Of a stretch of DNA of 64,000 bases, positions 9,353 to 17,954 are shown piece after piece (the first letter of the stretch is position 1; every line of letters starts with the position of its first letter). The translations under genes and the position numbers were made by a program. Origin of the DNA: Micavibrio sp. (lineage in GTDB: Bacteria; Pseudomonadota; Alphaproteobacteria; Micavibrionales; UBA2020); contig JAPWJZ010000005.1 in assembly GCA_028283745.1 (NCBI GenBank), forward strand, positions 62,001 to 126,000, given 5' to 3'. Under the pieces are notes generated by a model. It did not search any database. It was not told where the DNA came from and saw nothing but the letters and a program-made list of their open reading frames with translations.

Positions 9353-9381
9353 TTGACCGCCTATGCAGCGCGCCGTAAAGT
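9353..9381 (+). promoter_or_regulatory. ispDF promoter
   Basis: TTGACC (9353-9358), a 17-base spacer, then TAAAGT (9376-9381). The -35 matches the sigma-70 consensus at five of six positions and spacing is optimal. Transcription would begin near 9388, about 30 bases before the ispDF ATG. Confidence 0.6.
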
Positions 9382-9419
9382 ATGAAAAGCAATGTTTTCC
9401 GTAGCTTGAAATATAAATT

Positions 9420-10652
9420 ATGTCAAATAAAAATAACATCGCCGTCCTCATCGTTGCCGCCGGCACCGGCGAAAGGTTTGGCAGCCGCCTGCCCAAGCAA
9501 TATATGCCATTGCTGGGCCGCCCCGTGCTGCGCTGGTCGGTAGACGCGTTTCTGGCCGCGCCGAATATCGACAGCGTTCATGTCGTCATCCACCCCGATC
9601 ATGCAGCGCTATACGCCGCCGCCGTGCACGGTGCGGAAAAACTGCACACGCCCATCATAGGCGGCGGCACGCGCCAGCAATCCGTCGCGCTGGGGCTTGA
9701 AGCGCTGGCGAACAGCAAGAGCAAGCCCGACATTGTTTTAATTCACGATGCCGCCCGCCCCGGCGTCACACCGCAAATCATCACGGATGTCTGCGCCGCG
9801 TTGCACATCGCGAAAGCCGCCATTCCCGGCTTGCCGGTCACTGACACCGTGCGCCGCAAAACTGCCGCCGGCATTCAAACAGAAAACCGCGACGGCCTTT
9901 ACGCCATTCAAACTCCGCAAGGTTTTGATTTTGACACCATTCTGAATTTGCACCGTCATCATACCGCCGTTGCGGTGACAGATGACGCCGCGCTGTGCGA
10001 ACTTGCCGGCATTAACGTCGAAATCATCAGCGGCGATAAAAATAATTTCAAAGTTACCCATGCGGACGATACGGCGCACATGGAGCAAGCCTTAAGCGCC
10101 CGCTGCGGGGATATCCGCACCGGCTCCGGCTATGATGTGCACAAGCTGGTAAAGCCCACTGACGATGCACGCAAGCTTATGATCAACGGCATTGTTGTGC
10201 CGCACGATCACGTGCTGGAAGGCCATTCAGATGCGGACGTCGGCCTGCATGCCATTACCGATGCACTGCTGGCGACGATTTGCGATGGCGATATTGGCAT
10301 GCACTTCAGCCCCAAAGACGCGCGGTGGAAAAATGCCGATAGCGCAAAGTTTCTGGCCCACGCAGTTTCGCTTATTACCGCGCAAGGAGGCCTTGTCACG
10401 CATGTTGATGTGACCATTATTTGCGAAGCGCCAAAAATTGGCCCGCACCGCGATGCCATGCGGACGCGCATTGCCGCCATTATGGGCCTGCCCGTCAGCC
10501 GCATCAGCGTCAAGGCGACGACGACGGAAGGCCTTGGGTTTACCGGCCGCCGCGAAGGCATTGCCGCAGAATCCGTCGTCACCGTCCGCCTGCCGTTTAT
10601 GGCAGCACCTAACAGCGCGCATGAAGACGACATCAGAAAATGGGGAACATAA
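9420..10652 (+). CDS. ispDF: bifunctional IspD/IspF enzyme of the MEP isoprenoid pathway
   Basis: 410 aa fusion. IspD half (1 to about 230): A-A-G-T-G-E-R-F-G near 13-21, the CTP-binding and catalytic loop, and T-D-D-A-A. It makes CDP-methylerythritol from MEP and CTP. IspF half (from about 232): metal ligands in G-Y-D-V-H (D239, H241), G-H-S-D-A-D-V-G-L-H, and the C-terminal substrate loop T-T-E-G-L-G-F-T-G-R. It forms MEcPP. The fusion is typical of alphaproteobacteria (and epsilonproteobacteria), which usually have separate IspE. The stop is 2 bases before the pgpA ATG, consistent with an operon. Confidence 0.97.
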   Translation: MSNKNNIAVLIVAAGTGERFGSRLPKQYMPLLGRPVLRWSVDAFLAAPNIDSVHVVIHPDHAALYAAAVHGAEKLHTPIIGGGTRQQSVALGLEALANSKSKPDIVLIHDAARPGVTPQIITDVCAALHIAKAAIPGLPVTDTVRRKTAAGIQTENRDGLYAIQTPQGFDFDTILNLHRHHTAVAVTDDAALCELAGINVEIISGDKNNFKVTHADDTAHMEQALSARCGDIRTGSGYDVHKLVKPTDDARKLMINGIVVPHDHVLEGHSDADVGLHAITDALLATICDGDIGMHFSPKDARWKNADSAKFLAHAVSLITAQGGLVTHVDVTIICEAPKIGPHRDAMRTRIAAIMGLPVSRISVKATTTEGLGFTGRREGIAAESVVTVRLPFMAAPNSAHEDDIRKWGT

Positions 10653-10654
10653 CC

Positions 10655-11173
10655 ATGGCCTTTATCGACAAGCTGAAACCCCGCATCAAGCCCGTGCCCG
10701 AAGGCTTCACTATGGCAGACTGGCCTGTGTGGCTGTCCACATGGTTCGGCGCTGGCCGCCTGCGCCCCGCGCCCGGCACCATCGGCACGGCGGCGGCGGT
10801 GCCGGTCGGCTATGCCATTACGTACTTCGGCGGCTGGGTTGCGCTGGCGCTGGCCGCTCTTTCCATGCTTTGCATCGGCATTGTTGCGGCGGACCGCTAC
10901 GGTAAAAAATCCGGCGAGCCGGATGACCAGAGCATCGTTATCGACGAAGTTGTCGGGGTGTGGATTGCCGCGATACCGGCGGAAAAAAACCTTGTCTGCT
11001 GGGGCATCGCCTTCCTGCTGTTCCGCATTTTTGACATTTATAAACCCTGGCCCGCATCATACTACGACCGCAAAAAGCGTGGCGGCATTGATGTGATGAT
11101 GGATGACGTTGTCGCAGGCATCTACGCCTTCTGCGGTGTCGCCGTTGCTGGCCTTTATTATATGCCGAACTGA
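10655..11173 (+). CDS. pgpA: phosphatidylglycerophosphatase A
   Basis: 172 aa from ATG 10655, chosen because GGGGAAC sits about seven bases upstream; the ATG at 10640 would overlap ispDF by 13 bases. PgpA-family motifs are G-T-I-G-T-A-A-A near the N terminus and the acidic segment D-D-Q-S-I-V-I-D-E-V-V-G, which coordinates magnesium. Three or four hydrophobic segments place it in the inner membrane. It dephosphorylates phosphatidylglycerophosphate to phosphatidylglycerol, the precursor of cardiolipin. The ispDF-pgpA-cinA order is a common alphaproteobacterial one. Confidence 0.94.
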   Translation: MAFIDKLKPRIKPVPEGFTMADWPVWLSTWFGAGRLRPAPGTIGTAAAVPVGYAITYFGGWVALALAALSMLCIGIVAADRYGKKSGEPDDQSIVIDEVVGVWIAAIPAEKNLVCWGIAFLLFRIFDIYKPWPASYYDRKKRGGIDVMMDDVVAGIYAFCGVAVAGLYYMPN

Positions 11174-11187
11174 CAGGATACTTGCAC

Positions 11188-11685
11188 ATGTTCCCCGAAC
11201 ACCTCCAGCAACTCGCGACTACCATTATTGCCGAAGCGAAGCGCAAAAACGTGCTGATTGTTTCGGCAGAATCCTGCACGGGCGGGCTTATCATGGGCTG
11301 CTTGACCGAAATGCCAGGCTCGTCGTCGGTCGTTGACGGCGGGTTTATCTGCTATTCGTATGATTCAAAAGTTTCCAATCTCGGCATCGACCTTGCCTTG
11401 CTGCAGGCGACCGGCGCCGTCAGCGGTGAAGTTGCCGTGCAAATGGCCACGGGCGCATTAAAAAATTCAAAGGCAACCATCGCCGTTTCCGCAACCGGTA
11501 TTGCCGGCCCCGGCGGCGCAACGCCGAATAAGCCGGTTGGCCTTGTCTACATTGGCATTGCCAACGGCCGCACCGGAAAAAGCTTTTCGATGAAAAATCT
11601 CTTCAGCGGCGATCGTTCTGCCGTGCGTCTCGCCACGGTTGAAACCGCCCTCACCGCCATCCGGCAGGAGCTGGACGCGATTTAA
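11188..11685 (+). CDS. pncC: nicotinamide-nucleotide amidase (CinA C-terminal domain, PncC)
   Basis: 165 aa from ATG 11188, with ACAGGA about nine bases upstream; a TTG at 11182 is too close to that site. It contains the CinA_C signature S-A-E-S-C-T-G-G-L and the later A-T-G-I-A-G-P-G-G-A. The enzyme hydrolyses NMN to nicotinate mononucleotide plus ammonia, recycling NMN from DNA ligase. The N-terminal molybdopterin-like domain of full CinA is absent, as usual for stand-alone PncC. Follows pgpA by 14 bases. Convergent with the COQ10-like gene, 17 bases away with no clear terminator. Confidence 0.9.
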   Translation: MFPEHLQQLATTIIAEAKRKNVLIVSAESCTGGLIMGCLTEMPGSSSVVDGGFICYSYDSKVSNLGIDLALLQATGAVSGEVAVQMATGALKNSKATIAVSATGIAGPGGATPNKPVGLVYIGIANGRTGKSFSMKNLFSGDRSAVRLATVETALTAIRQELDAI

Positions 11686-11702
11686 TTTTTCAGGATAGGG
11701 AA

Positions 11703-12137
11703 TTAGCGGCCGTACAGGTCTTCTGCGCGCGCTTCGAAGGCATTGATCATTTTGACAAGCGCTCGGTGGAAAAACTGGTCGACCAATTTTTCAAACAGCT
11801 TTGTCTTCAGCGAAAAATCCACGTAAAAATCCACCTCGCACTTGCCGCCGCGCAGGTCCTTGAAGATCCAGCGGTTATGCAGGTGCCGCATGGGTCCCTT
11901 CATGTATTCAACTTCAATATGCTTGGGCCGCATGTAATGGACGCGCGATGAAAACTTTTCGCGGAATACTTTGTAGCCGACAATAACGTCGGCGCTTAAA
12001 TCATCACGCTTCTTTTGATTAATGCGCGCGCCAAGGCACCACGGCAGGAATTCAGGATATTTTTCAATATCCATCACAAGGTCGAACAGTTGTTCCGATG
12101 TATAAGGAACGACGCGTTTTTCCTGGTGCGAGGGCAT
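11703..12137 (-). CDS. COQ10/RatA-like ubiquinone-binding START-domain protein
   Basis: 144 aa, the size of the polyketide-cyclase/START family to which Coq10 and RatA belong. Typical features are the N-terminal Y-T-S-E-Q-L-F-D-L-V-M-D, the W-C-L-G-A segment, and a C-terminal helix with F-H-R-A-L-V-K-M-I-N-A-F. Mitochondrial Coq10 is a lipid-binding chaperone that helps ubiquinone function. E. coli RatA was reported as a ribosome-association toxin, so annotations differ; the alphaproteobacterial context favours the quinone role. The ATG follows the lipA stop with no gap, so the two are translated together. Confidence 0.85.
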   Translation of the reverse strand: MPSHQEKRVVPYTSEQLFDLVMDIEKYPEFLPWCLGARINQKKRDDLSADVIVGYKVFREKFSSRVHYMRPKHIEVEYMKGPMRHLHNRWIFKDLRGGKCEVDFYVDFSLKTKLFEKLVDQFFHRALVKMINAFEARAEDLYGR

Positions 12138-13127
12138 TTACTTGCGCGCAGCCGCAGCGGCCAGTTTTTCCTCGCGTGCAAGGCGCATCTTCTCGAAATC
12201 CGCATCAGCATGGTAGCTGGAGCGTGTCAACGGCGATGCTGACACCATCAGGAAACCTTTGCCGCGTGCAATCGTCTCGTAAGACTTGAATTCTTCAGGG
12301 GTCACAAAACGGTCAACCGCCGCATGCTTTGGCGTCGGTTGCAGGTATTGCCCGATGGTCAGGAAATCAACATCCGCCGCGCGAAGGTCGTCCATCACCT
12401 GCATCACCTCCTGCTTGGTTTCGCCAAGGCCGACCATCAGGCCGGATTTGGTGAAAATGGTCGGGTCAATTTTTTTGACGCGATTCAGCAGCTCAAGAGA
12501 CGTAAAGTAACGCGCACCGGGGCGAATGGTTGGGTAAAGGCGCGGCACGGTTTCAAGGTTATGGTTGAACACATCGGGGCGCGCAATTGCAATCGGCTCG
12601 ATTGCATTGGTTTTGTCCTTGAAGTCAGGCGTCAGAATTTCAATTGTTGTGCCAGGCGACAGGCGACGGATTTCGTTGATGACTTTTACGAACTGCTCCG
12701 CCCCGCCGTCTTCCAGGTCATCGCGGTCAACGGAGGTGATGACAACGTGCTTGAGGCCAAGTTTTTGAACGCCAATGGCGACGCGCGCGGCTTCAAACGG
12801 GTCAAGCTTGTCGGGAATGCCGGTGGCAACGTTGCAAAAGCTGCAGGCACGGGTGCAGGTTGCGCCCAAAATCATGAAGGTCGCGTGCTTTTGCTTCCAA
12901 CACTCGCCAATGTTGGGGCAAGCCGCTTCCTCGCACACGGTTTTGAGGTTGAGGTTGCGCATCAGCTTACCGGTTTCGTGGTATTCCGGCGAGGTCGGCG
13001 CCTTAACACGGATCCATTCCGGCTTTCGCAGTACGGGCGTATCCGGCCGGTTACGTTTTTCCGGGTGGCGGAATTCGGACTTTTTCTTTTCGCCCGCTTG
13101 AATTTCTGTCTCTTTTTCCATGGTCAT
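12138..13127 (-). CDS. lipA: lipoyl synthase
   Basis: 329 aa radical-SAM enzyme. The auxiliary cluster cysteines are C65, C70 and C76 ([12 protein letters not shown]); the radical-SAM cluster is C91-x3-C95-x2-C98. A C-terminal R-S-S-Y supplies the conserved serine ligand. It inserts two sulfurs into octanoyl groups on lipoyl domains and so activates the E2 and E1-beta lipoyl domains encoded a few kb away. An ATG six bases downstream is an alternative start. lipA near the pdh genes is the usual alphaproteobacterial arrangement; here two small plus-strand genes separate it from lpd. Confidence 0.97.
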   Translation of the reverse strand: MTMEKETEIQAGEKKKSEFRHPEKRNRPDTPVLRKPEWIRVKAPTSPEYHETGKLMRNLNLKTVCEEAACPNIGECWKQKHATFMILGATCTRACSFCNVATGIPDKLDPFEAARVAIGVQKLGLKHVVITSVDRDDLEDGGAEQFVKVINEIRRLSPGTTIEILTPDFKDKTNAIEPIAIARPDVFNHNLETVPRLYPTIRPGARYFTSLELLNRVKKIDPTIFTKSGLMVGLGETKQEVMQVMDDLRAADVDFLTIGQYLQPTPKHAAVDRFVTPEEFKSYETIARGKGFLMVSASPLTRSSYHADADFEKMRLAREEKLAAAAARK

Positions 13128-13184
13128 GATTTAAGCCGCACCTCTTGCCAAAACCAGTCATATTTACCGGATTTAGGGAGCAGA

Positions 13185-13244
13185 ATGTATAAAAAGATGC
13201 ACCTTTGCTGGAAATGGCGATTAATAATAATTATGTATAATTGA
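13185..13244 (+). other. possible 19-residue ORF upstream of the acetyltransferase gene
   Basis: AGGGAG (13175-13180) precedes an ATG at 13185 by four bases, opening 19 codons for a basic and hydrophobic peptide that ends in TGA at 13244. It overlaps the TATAAT box at 13236-13241. The codon content is AT-rich, unlike its neighbours. It may be chance or a leader peptide; there is no support beyond the ribosome site. Confidence 0.15.
13236..13241 (+). promoter_or_regulatory. -10 box for the acetyltransferase gene
   Basis: A perfect TATAAT lies in an AT-rich stretch, 33 bases before the ATG at 13275. No good -35 is seen at 16-18 bases, although TTGCTG occurs at 13205-13210, too far for ideal spacing. 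Confidence 0.4.
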
Positions 13245-13274
13245 CTTCCGCCCTACAAAGCCTAAAATGGTGCA

Positions 13275-13814
13275 ATGCCACCCCAAATCGCACCAGCAAT
13301 AGCCCCCGCCTCCATCGTTCTGCGCCCCGCACGCATCGCGGATATTCTTGCCATCCATCAGGTGCGCAAAGCCGCAGCCGATGCGCTGACCAGCCAGTTT
13401 GGCAACGGGCCATGGAGCAGCGTCTCTATCATCAGCACGGCCGAACGCGCCCTTTCCGGCCGCACGTTATTCAAGATTGTCGATGGCTCCACCATCATCG
13501 GTACCCTTACGCTGACGCCGCTTCGCATTGGTTTTTATAAGCCTGACTGGTTTGCGGATGCTGCGGCAAAGGCCTTGTACCTGCACTCCATGTCCATCCA
13601 TCCACAGCGGCAGCATGATGACATTGGACGGCAGGCTTTGGAACAGGTTGAAGCATTTGCAGGGCAGCAGGGCTTTACCGCCATTCGCCTCGACTCCTAC
13701 GATAGCGATGCGGGTGCTGGCGGCTTCTATGAAAGCTGCGGGTTTGTGCAGGTTGCGCGTGAGGATGCCATGAAAACGAAATTGAAAATATATGAGAGAA
13801 TTATCTATGTTTAA
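13275..13814 (+). CDS. GNAT-family N-acetyltransferase
   Basis: 179 aa. The GNAT fold is visible as a first strand-helix unit (V-L-R-P-A-R-I-A-D-I-L-A-I-H), a central strand H-S-M-S-I-H-P-Q-R-Q followed by a pyrophosphate-binding stretch (D-I-G-R-Q-A-L-E), and the C-terminal I-R-L-D-S-Y and G-F-Y-E-S-C-G-F. The usual R-x-x-G-x-G/A is degenerate (Q-H-D-D-I-G-R). Such enzymes transfer acetyl from acetyl-CoA to amines; the substrate cannot be read from sequence. Single gene, divergent from lipA. Confidence 0.8.
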   Translation: MPPQIAPAIAPASIVLRPARIADILAIHQVRKAAADALTSQFGNGPWSSVSIISTAERALSGRTLFKIVDGSTIIGTLTLTPLRIGFYKPDWFADAAAKALYLHSMSIHPQRQHDDIGRQALEQVEAFAGQQGFTAIRLDSYDSDAGAGGFYESCGFVQVAREDAMKTKLKIYERIIYV

Positions 13815-13835
13815 CAACTATTTAGTTAATCATTA

Positions 13836-13864
13836 TTGACATAATAAACAACCCGCGGTACATT
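13836..13864 (+). promoter_or_regulatory. promoter of the small lipoprotein gene
   Basis: Perfect -35 TTGACA (13836-13841), 17-base spacer, then TACATT (13859-13864). One of the strongest sigma-70 matches in the window. Transcription would start near 13871, giving a leader of about 30 bases. Confidence 0.7.
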
Positions 13865-13900
13865 AAGCACCATACAAAAAACAAATGGAGTTGTTGTGTA

Positions 13901-14206
13901 ATGCCGTCCCTTCTCAAAAGAACCGCCGCTGTCGCCTTTGCCGCCGTCGCTTTCACCGCACTTTCCGGTTGCAGCAAAATTGATAGCGAGCTGAAGGAAT
14001 CCGCCACAAAAACACTCGATAACTCCGGCTACAGCGAGATCACACTTAAAACCGAAAACTTTGGCGAGGCACTCAGCGCTGCTGCCAGCTGCGCAAACAG
14101 CGATATTACCGGCATCGGCTTCTCCGCCAAAAACCCCATCGGCAAAAAAGTAGACGGTGTTGTCTGCATCGGCGGTGGCTTCAAGGGCAATACCGTCCGC
14201 TTCTAA
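13901..14206 (+). CDS. small predicted lipoprotein, unknown function
   Basis: 101 aa. A basic start (K-R) is followed by a hydrophobic segment rich in alanine and a lipobox L-S-G-C with the lipidated cysteine at C24. The mature part is about 77 residues, polar, with two further cysteines (in A-S-C-A-N and G-V-V-C-I-G-G-G) that could form a disulfide. No family was recognised. No aspartate at +2 (the residue after Cys is Ser), so outer-membrane sorting is plausible. It has its own strong promoter, which suggests a well-expressed envelope protein. Convergent with lpd. Confidence 0.75.
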   Translation: MPSLLKRTAAVAFAAVAFTALSGCSKIDSELKESATKTLDNSGYSEITLKTENFGEALSAAASCANSDITGIGFSAKNPIGKKVDGVVCIGGGFKGNTVRF

Positions 14207-14216
14207 ATATTAGAAG
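14200..14216. repeat. inverted repeat holding both stop codons of convergent genes
   Basis: CTTCTAA (14200-14206) and TTAGAAG (14210-14216) are perfect complements around a 3-base centre. Each arm carries the TAA stop of one gene: the lipoprotein on the plus strand and lpd on the minus strand. AT-rich, with no T-run, so only a weak terminator at best. Confidence 0.45.
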
Positions 14217-15610
14217 TGGATGACCTTGCCGTAAGCATCCAGCACGGATTCATGCATCATTTCCGATAGCGTCGGGTGCGGGAAGATGGTGTGCATCAGC
14301 TCAAGCTCGGTCGTTTCCAGCGTCTTGGCAATGCCGTACCCCTGAATAAGCTCGGTTACTTCCGCGCCAATCATGTGCGCGCCCAGCAGCTCGCCCGTTT
14401 TTGCATCGAAGACAGTTTTGACGAAACCTTCAGGCTCGCCCAGCGCAATCGCCTTGCCGTTGCCGACGAAGGGGAATTTGCCGACTTTGACTTGATAGCC
14501 TTTTTCCTTCGCTTTCGCTTCGGTCAGGCCGACGGAGGCGACCTGCGGCATGCAGTAGGTGCAACCCGGAATATTCTCGATCTTCATCGGGTGAACATCC
14601 GGCAGGCCCTTGATTTTCTCGACGCAAATGACGCCTTCATGGCTTGCCTTGTGCGCCAGCCATGGGCCGGAAACAACGTCGCCGATGGCGTAAACGCCGG
14701 ATTCATCTGTCTGCAGCCATTTGTCGACAACGATGTGGTTGCGGTCAACCTTCACCTTGGTATTTTCAAGCCCGAGGTTTTCGCTGTTGGCAACAATGCC
14801 CACCGCGGAAATAACGCGGTCAACCTTGATCTTTTCAATCTTGCCGGCAACCTCGACTTCCACTTCAACGTCGTTTGCGCCTTTGTTGAGTTTCACAACC
14901 TTGGCGGAGGTAATAATTTTCATGCCCTGTTTTTCAAATGCCTTACGGGCAAAGGCGGAAATATCCGCATCTTCCACCGGCAGCACGCGGTCCATCACTT
15001 CAACCACGGTCACTTTCGCGCCCATGTTGTGATAGAAGCTGGCGAACTCGATACCGATAGCGCCGGAACCGACGACGAGCAGCGACTTCGGCATTTCAGC
15101 CGACGTCATCGCTTCGCGGTAGCTCCAGACCAGTTTCTGGTCCGGCTCAAGCCCCGGCAGCACGCGCGCACGTGCGCCGGTGGCGATGATGATGTGCGCG
15201 GCTTTCAAATCGGCCACGGGTTTATTATCCTTCGTCACCGCAACCTTGCCCTTGCCGAGCAGTTTGCCGTGGCCATCAAAGACCGTAACGTTGTTCTTTT
15301 TCATGAGGTGCTTCACGCCGCCCGAAAGCTGCGCTGCCACTTTGCGCGAACGGTCGACGATTTTTTTGAAATCGAACGTGATGTTTTCAGCCTTGAAGCC
15401 ATACGCATCAAGATTGTGCAGCAGGTGGTTGATTTCGGAGCAACGCAGCAGCGCCTTGGTGGGAATGCAACCCCAGTTCAGGCAAATGCCGCCCAGGTTT
15501 TCACGCTCCACAAGCCCCACTTTAAAGCCCAGCTGTGAAGCCCGAATGGCCGCAACATAGCCACCGGGCCCCCCGCCAATAACCACAACGTCAAAGGATT
15601 GTTCGCTCAT
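14210..15610 (-). CDS. lpd: dihydrolipoamide dehydrogenase (E3)
   Basis: 466 aa flavoprotein. N-terminal FAD motif G-G-G-P-G-G near 12-17; redox-active disulfide C43/C48 in G-G-I-C-L-N-W-G-C-I-P-T-K; an NAD-binding G-S-G-A-I-G-I-E-F; C-terminal F-P-H-P-T-L-S-E with the catalytic His-Glu pair. It reoxidises the lipoyl group of pyruvate dehydrogenase (and possibly other 2-oxo-acid complexes) and reduces NAD. Last gene of the pdh operon. Its ATG overlaps the acyltransferase stop by four bases, so it is translationally coupled to an apparently unrelated gene. Confidence 0.97.
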   Translation of the reverse strand: MSEQSFDVVVIGGGPGGYVAAIRASQLGFKVGLVERENLGGICLNWGCIPTKALLRCSEINHLLHNLDAYGFKAENITFDFKKIVDRSRKVAAQLSGGVKHLMKKNNVTVFDGHGKLLGKGKVAVTKDNKPVADLKAAHIIIATGARARVLPGLEPDQKLVWSYREAMTSAEMPKSLLVVGSGAIGIEFASFYHNMGAKVTVVEVMDRVLPVEDADISAFARKAFEKQGMKIITSAKVVKLNKGANDVEVEVEVAGKIEKIKVDRVISAVGIVANSENLGLENTKVKVDRNHIVVDKWLQTDESGVYAIGDVVSGPWLAHKASHEGVICVEKIKGLPDVHPMKIENIPGCTYCMPQVASVGLTEAKAKEKGYQVKVGKFPFVGNGKAIALGEPEGFVKTVFDAKTGELLGAHMIGAEVTELIQGYGIAKTLETTELELMHTIFPHPTLSEMMHESVLDAYGKVIHF

Positions 15611-16656
15611 AATGTTTTCTCTTCTGCCATTTTTAAGGTGTGTCGATGGAACCGTTGCCGTGCCCAGTTAACGATAGGCCTTTCCACTAAGTGGAATGAT
15701 GCCGCAGCTATGATGAGAGTAAGGATCATGCCGTCAACCAGCGTTACTTGCGTGCTGTAATGTGCCCTAAGGTAAAAGATAATCGGAAAATGATAAAGAT
15801 ACAATCCATAAGAAATCTTGCCCAGATACTTAAGCGGTTGACTGGAAAGCCCTCGTACAAAAATTTTTCCGGACTGCGTCAAGCACACGTATATTGCAAA
15901 AAAAGTGGCCACTTCTGTAAGCGTAATAAGCACCAGCATGCTTTCCCGTTTACCCCACGGCAGCCTCGTCATCAGGTAAGCAAGCGGCAGCAACAGTGCG
16001 GGCAGGATAAAATTCGCATAAGGGATGACCCGTTTTGTCTTCATAAAGAATGCAAGCAAGCCGCCTAAAATCAAGCCGCTGCAATGGGTATCGAAACGAT
16101 TGTAAGCTACACGCCAGTATGACACGATAAAAGCGTTATAATCGCGCCATACCGTCACCAGCAAATAGAACGCAAGCATGATGATCATGCGCCGTTTGAG
16201 GGGCAAACGGGAAAGACCGATGAGGATAAGAGGCCAGAGAATATAATAATGCTCTTCAACCGATAACGACCAGCTATGCGACAATTCTTCCGGAACATAC
16301 CAGAAAGCGACCGAATAATCGGCAAGGTAAAAGCCCACCAGCGTCATATTACGCATCACTTCTGCGAGCGTCAGGTCCCAAAAGAAGGGCCATGTAATGA
16401 AATAACCCGCCAGCATAAGAAGCACCGCCGGCATCAACCGGAAGAAACGGCGTAAATAAAAATCGCGCAGGCGGATGCCGCCTGTTTCTTCCTGCTCGTC
16501 CATAAGAATAGTGGTGATCAAAAAACCACTGAGGACAAAGAATATATCGACGCCGATATATCCGCCTTGTGTTGCAAGCCCTGTTGTCGCGTGAAAGACA
16601 ATCACCAGCAACACGGCAATCGCCCGCATTCCGTCCAAGGCAGGAACATATTTCAT
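15607..16656 (-). CDS. acyltransferase family 3 (OafA/YrhL-type) membrane protein
   Basis: 349 aa, with about ten hydrophobic segments. Family signatures are the N-terminal A-L-D-G-M-R-A-I-A-V-L-L-V-I-x-F-H (H22), G-G-Y-I-G-V-D-I-F-F-V-L-S-G-F-L-I, and R-R-F-F-R-L-M-P. Members move acetyl or succinyl groups onto exported sugars such as O-antigen, peptidoglycan or glycans. No C-terminal SGNH domain. It lies inside the pdh operon, 17 bases after pdhC and overlapping lpd by four bases. Acetyl-CoA made by the complex is the likely donor pool, but a functional link is only an inference. Confidence 0.9.
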   Translation of the reverse strand: MKYVPALDGMRAIAVLLVIVFHATTGLATQGGYIGVDIFFVLSGFLITTILMDEQEETGGIRLRDFYLRRFFRLMPAVLLMLAGYFITWPFFWDLTLAEVMRNMTLVGFYLADYSVAFWYVPEELSHSWSLSVEEHYYILWPLILIGLSRLPLKRRMIIMLAFYLLVTVWRDYNAFIVSYWRVAYNRFDTHCSGLILGGLLAFFMKTKRVIPYANFILPALLLPLAYLMTRLPWGKRESMLVLITLTEVATFFAIYVCLTQSGKIFVRGLSSQPLKYLGKISYGLYLYHFPIIFYLRAHYSTQVTLVDGMILTLIIAAASFHLVERPIVNWARQRFHRHTLKMAEEKTL

Positions 16657-16673
16657 GCTGCCCCCGGGCGGGT

Positions 16674-17954
16674 TTAAAGCAAAAGCCCCATCGGCGCTTC
16701 GATCAGTTTTTTGAAGACCTGCAGGTATTCCGCGCCGACCGCGCCGTCGATGCAGCGGTGGTCGACAGACATGGTGATGGTCATGACGGAGGCGACCTTC
16801 ACTTGGCCATCTTTCACGATCGCGCGCTGTTCGCCCGCGCCCACCGCCAGAATCGCGCCTTGCGGCGGATTGATGATGGCGGAAAATTCGCGAATACCGA
16901 ACATGCCGAGGTTGGAGACGGAAATGGTGCCGCCCTGGAATTCCTGCGGCTTCAGCTTGCCTTCCTTCGCGCGGATGCCAAGATCCTTCATTTCGGATGA
17001 AATGACTTTCAGGCTCTTGTTCGCGGCATCGACGATGATCGGCGTAATCAGGCCTGTCGGCGTTGCAACGGCGACGGAAACGTCTGCTCTTGTATACTGC
17101 ACAAGGTTTTCGTCCGTCCAGCTGACGTTAGCGGCGGGGTATTTTTCAAGCGCAACGGCGGTCGCCTTGATAACGAAGTCGTTGACGGAAATTCTGTACC
17201 CGCCCGCTTCGTTGATGTCCTTGCGGAGCGCAAGCAGCGCATCCAGTTCGCAATCCACCGTCAGGTAGAAATGCGGGATGGTCTGCTTGGACTCGGTTAG
17301 GCGGCGGGCGATAATTTTGCGCACGCCTGCGTTCGGCACTAGTTTGTAGGGAATGCCATAGGCATCCGCCAGCGACTTGGCATCGGGGCCAGCGGCTTGC
17401 GGCATTGCTTTTGCGGGGGCCGACGCGCCCGATTTGGCGACGGCAGCACCGGCAGGCGCATTTTCAAGGTCCGACTTCACGATGCGGCCATGCGGGCCGG
17501 AGCCTTTGACGGCGGAAAGGTCGATGCCTTTTTCCTTGGCGATGCGGCGAGCGAGCGGGCTTGCAAAGACGCGGCCTTCACTTTTGACGGCAGGTGCAAC
17601 AGCCATGGTGGGGGCGGTTTTTGCGGCTTCGGCAGCAGGCTGGTTGGCGGGCGTTACCGTTTTGGCGGCAGGCGCTGCGCCACCGGCTTTGGAAATGGCG
17701 GAAGCGTCTTCCCCCTCCTCCAGCAGCACGGCGATGAGAGTATTCACGGCAACACCCTCGGTACCAGCGGGGACAAGAATTTTGGCAAGCGTGCCTTCGT
17801 CCACGGCTTCAACTTCCATCGTCGCCTTGTCGGTTTCGATTTCGGCAATCACCATGCCGGGTTTTACTTTATCGCCTTCGTTCTTGACCCACTTGGCAAG
17901 CTTGCCTTCGGTCATGGTCGGCGACAGGGCGGGCATCAATACGTTATGCGGCAT
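16674..17954 (-). CDS. pdhC: pyruvate dehydrogenase E2, dihydrolipoamide acetyltransferase
   Basis: 426 aa from ATG 17954; the frame is open further upstream, but the lipoyl domain begins immediately at M-P-H-N-V-L. Lipoyl domain 1-78 with K43 in E-T-D-K-A-T; Ala/Pro linker; peripheral subunit-binding domain about 129-163 (A-S-P-L-A-R-R-I-A); second linker; catalytic domain with D-H-R-C-I-D-G near the C terminus (H399, D403). It transfers acetyl from lipoamide to CoA. The start lies inside pdhB, an 11-base overlap. The first 125 coding bases are almost identical to those of pdhB. Confidence 0.97.
   Translation of the reverse strand: MPHNVLMPALSPTMTEGKLAKWVKNEGDKVKPGMVIAEIETDKATMEVEAVDEGTLAKILVPAGTEGVAVNTLIAVLLEEGEDASAISKAGGAAPAAKTVTPANQPAAEAAKTAPTMAVAPAVKSEGRVFASPLARRIAKEKGIDLSAVKGSGPHGRIVKSDLENAPAGAAVAKSGASAPAKAMPQAAGPDAKSLADAYGIPYKLVPNAGVRKIIARRLTESKQTIPHFYLTVDCELDALLALRKDINEAGGYRISVNDFVIKATAVALEKYPAANVSWTDENLVQYTRADVSVAVATPTGLITPIIVDAANKSLKVISSEMKDLGIRAKEGKLKPQEFQGGTISVSNLGMFGIREFSAIINPPQGAILAVGAGEQRAIVKDGQVKVASVMTITMSVDHRCIDGAVGAEYLQVFKKLIEAPMGLLL
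17815..17939 (-). repeat. lipoyl-domain direct repeat, copy in pdhC
   Basis: 125 bases that match 19169-19293 in pdhB with a single difference (17916 against 19270), including 101 consecutive identical bases. Both copies encode the N-terminal half of a lipoyl domain. Confidence 0.85.

Noticed and set aside
13811..13829. TTAAC...GTTAA repeat after the acetyltransferase as a terminator
   Set aside because: Short AT-only arms without a T-run; probably just AT-rich spacer before the lipoprotein promoter.
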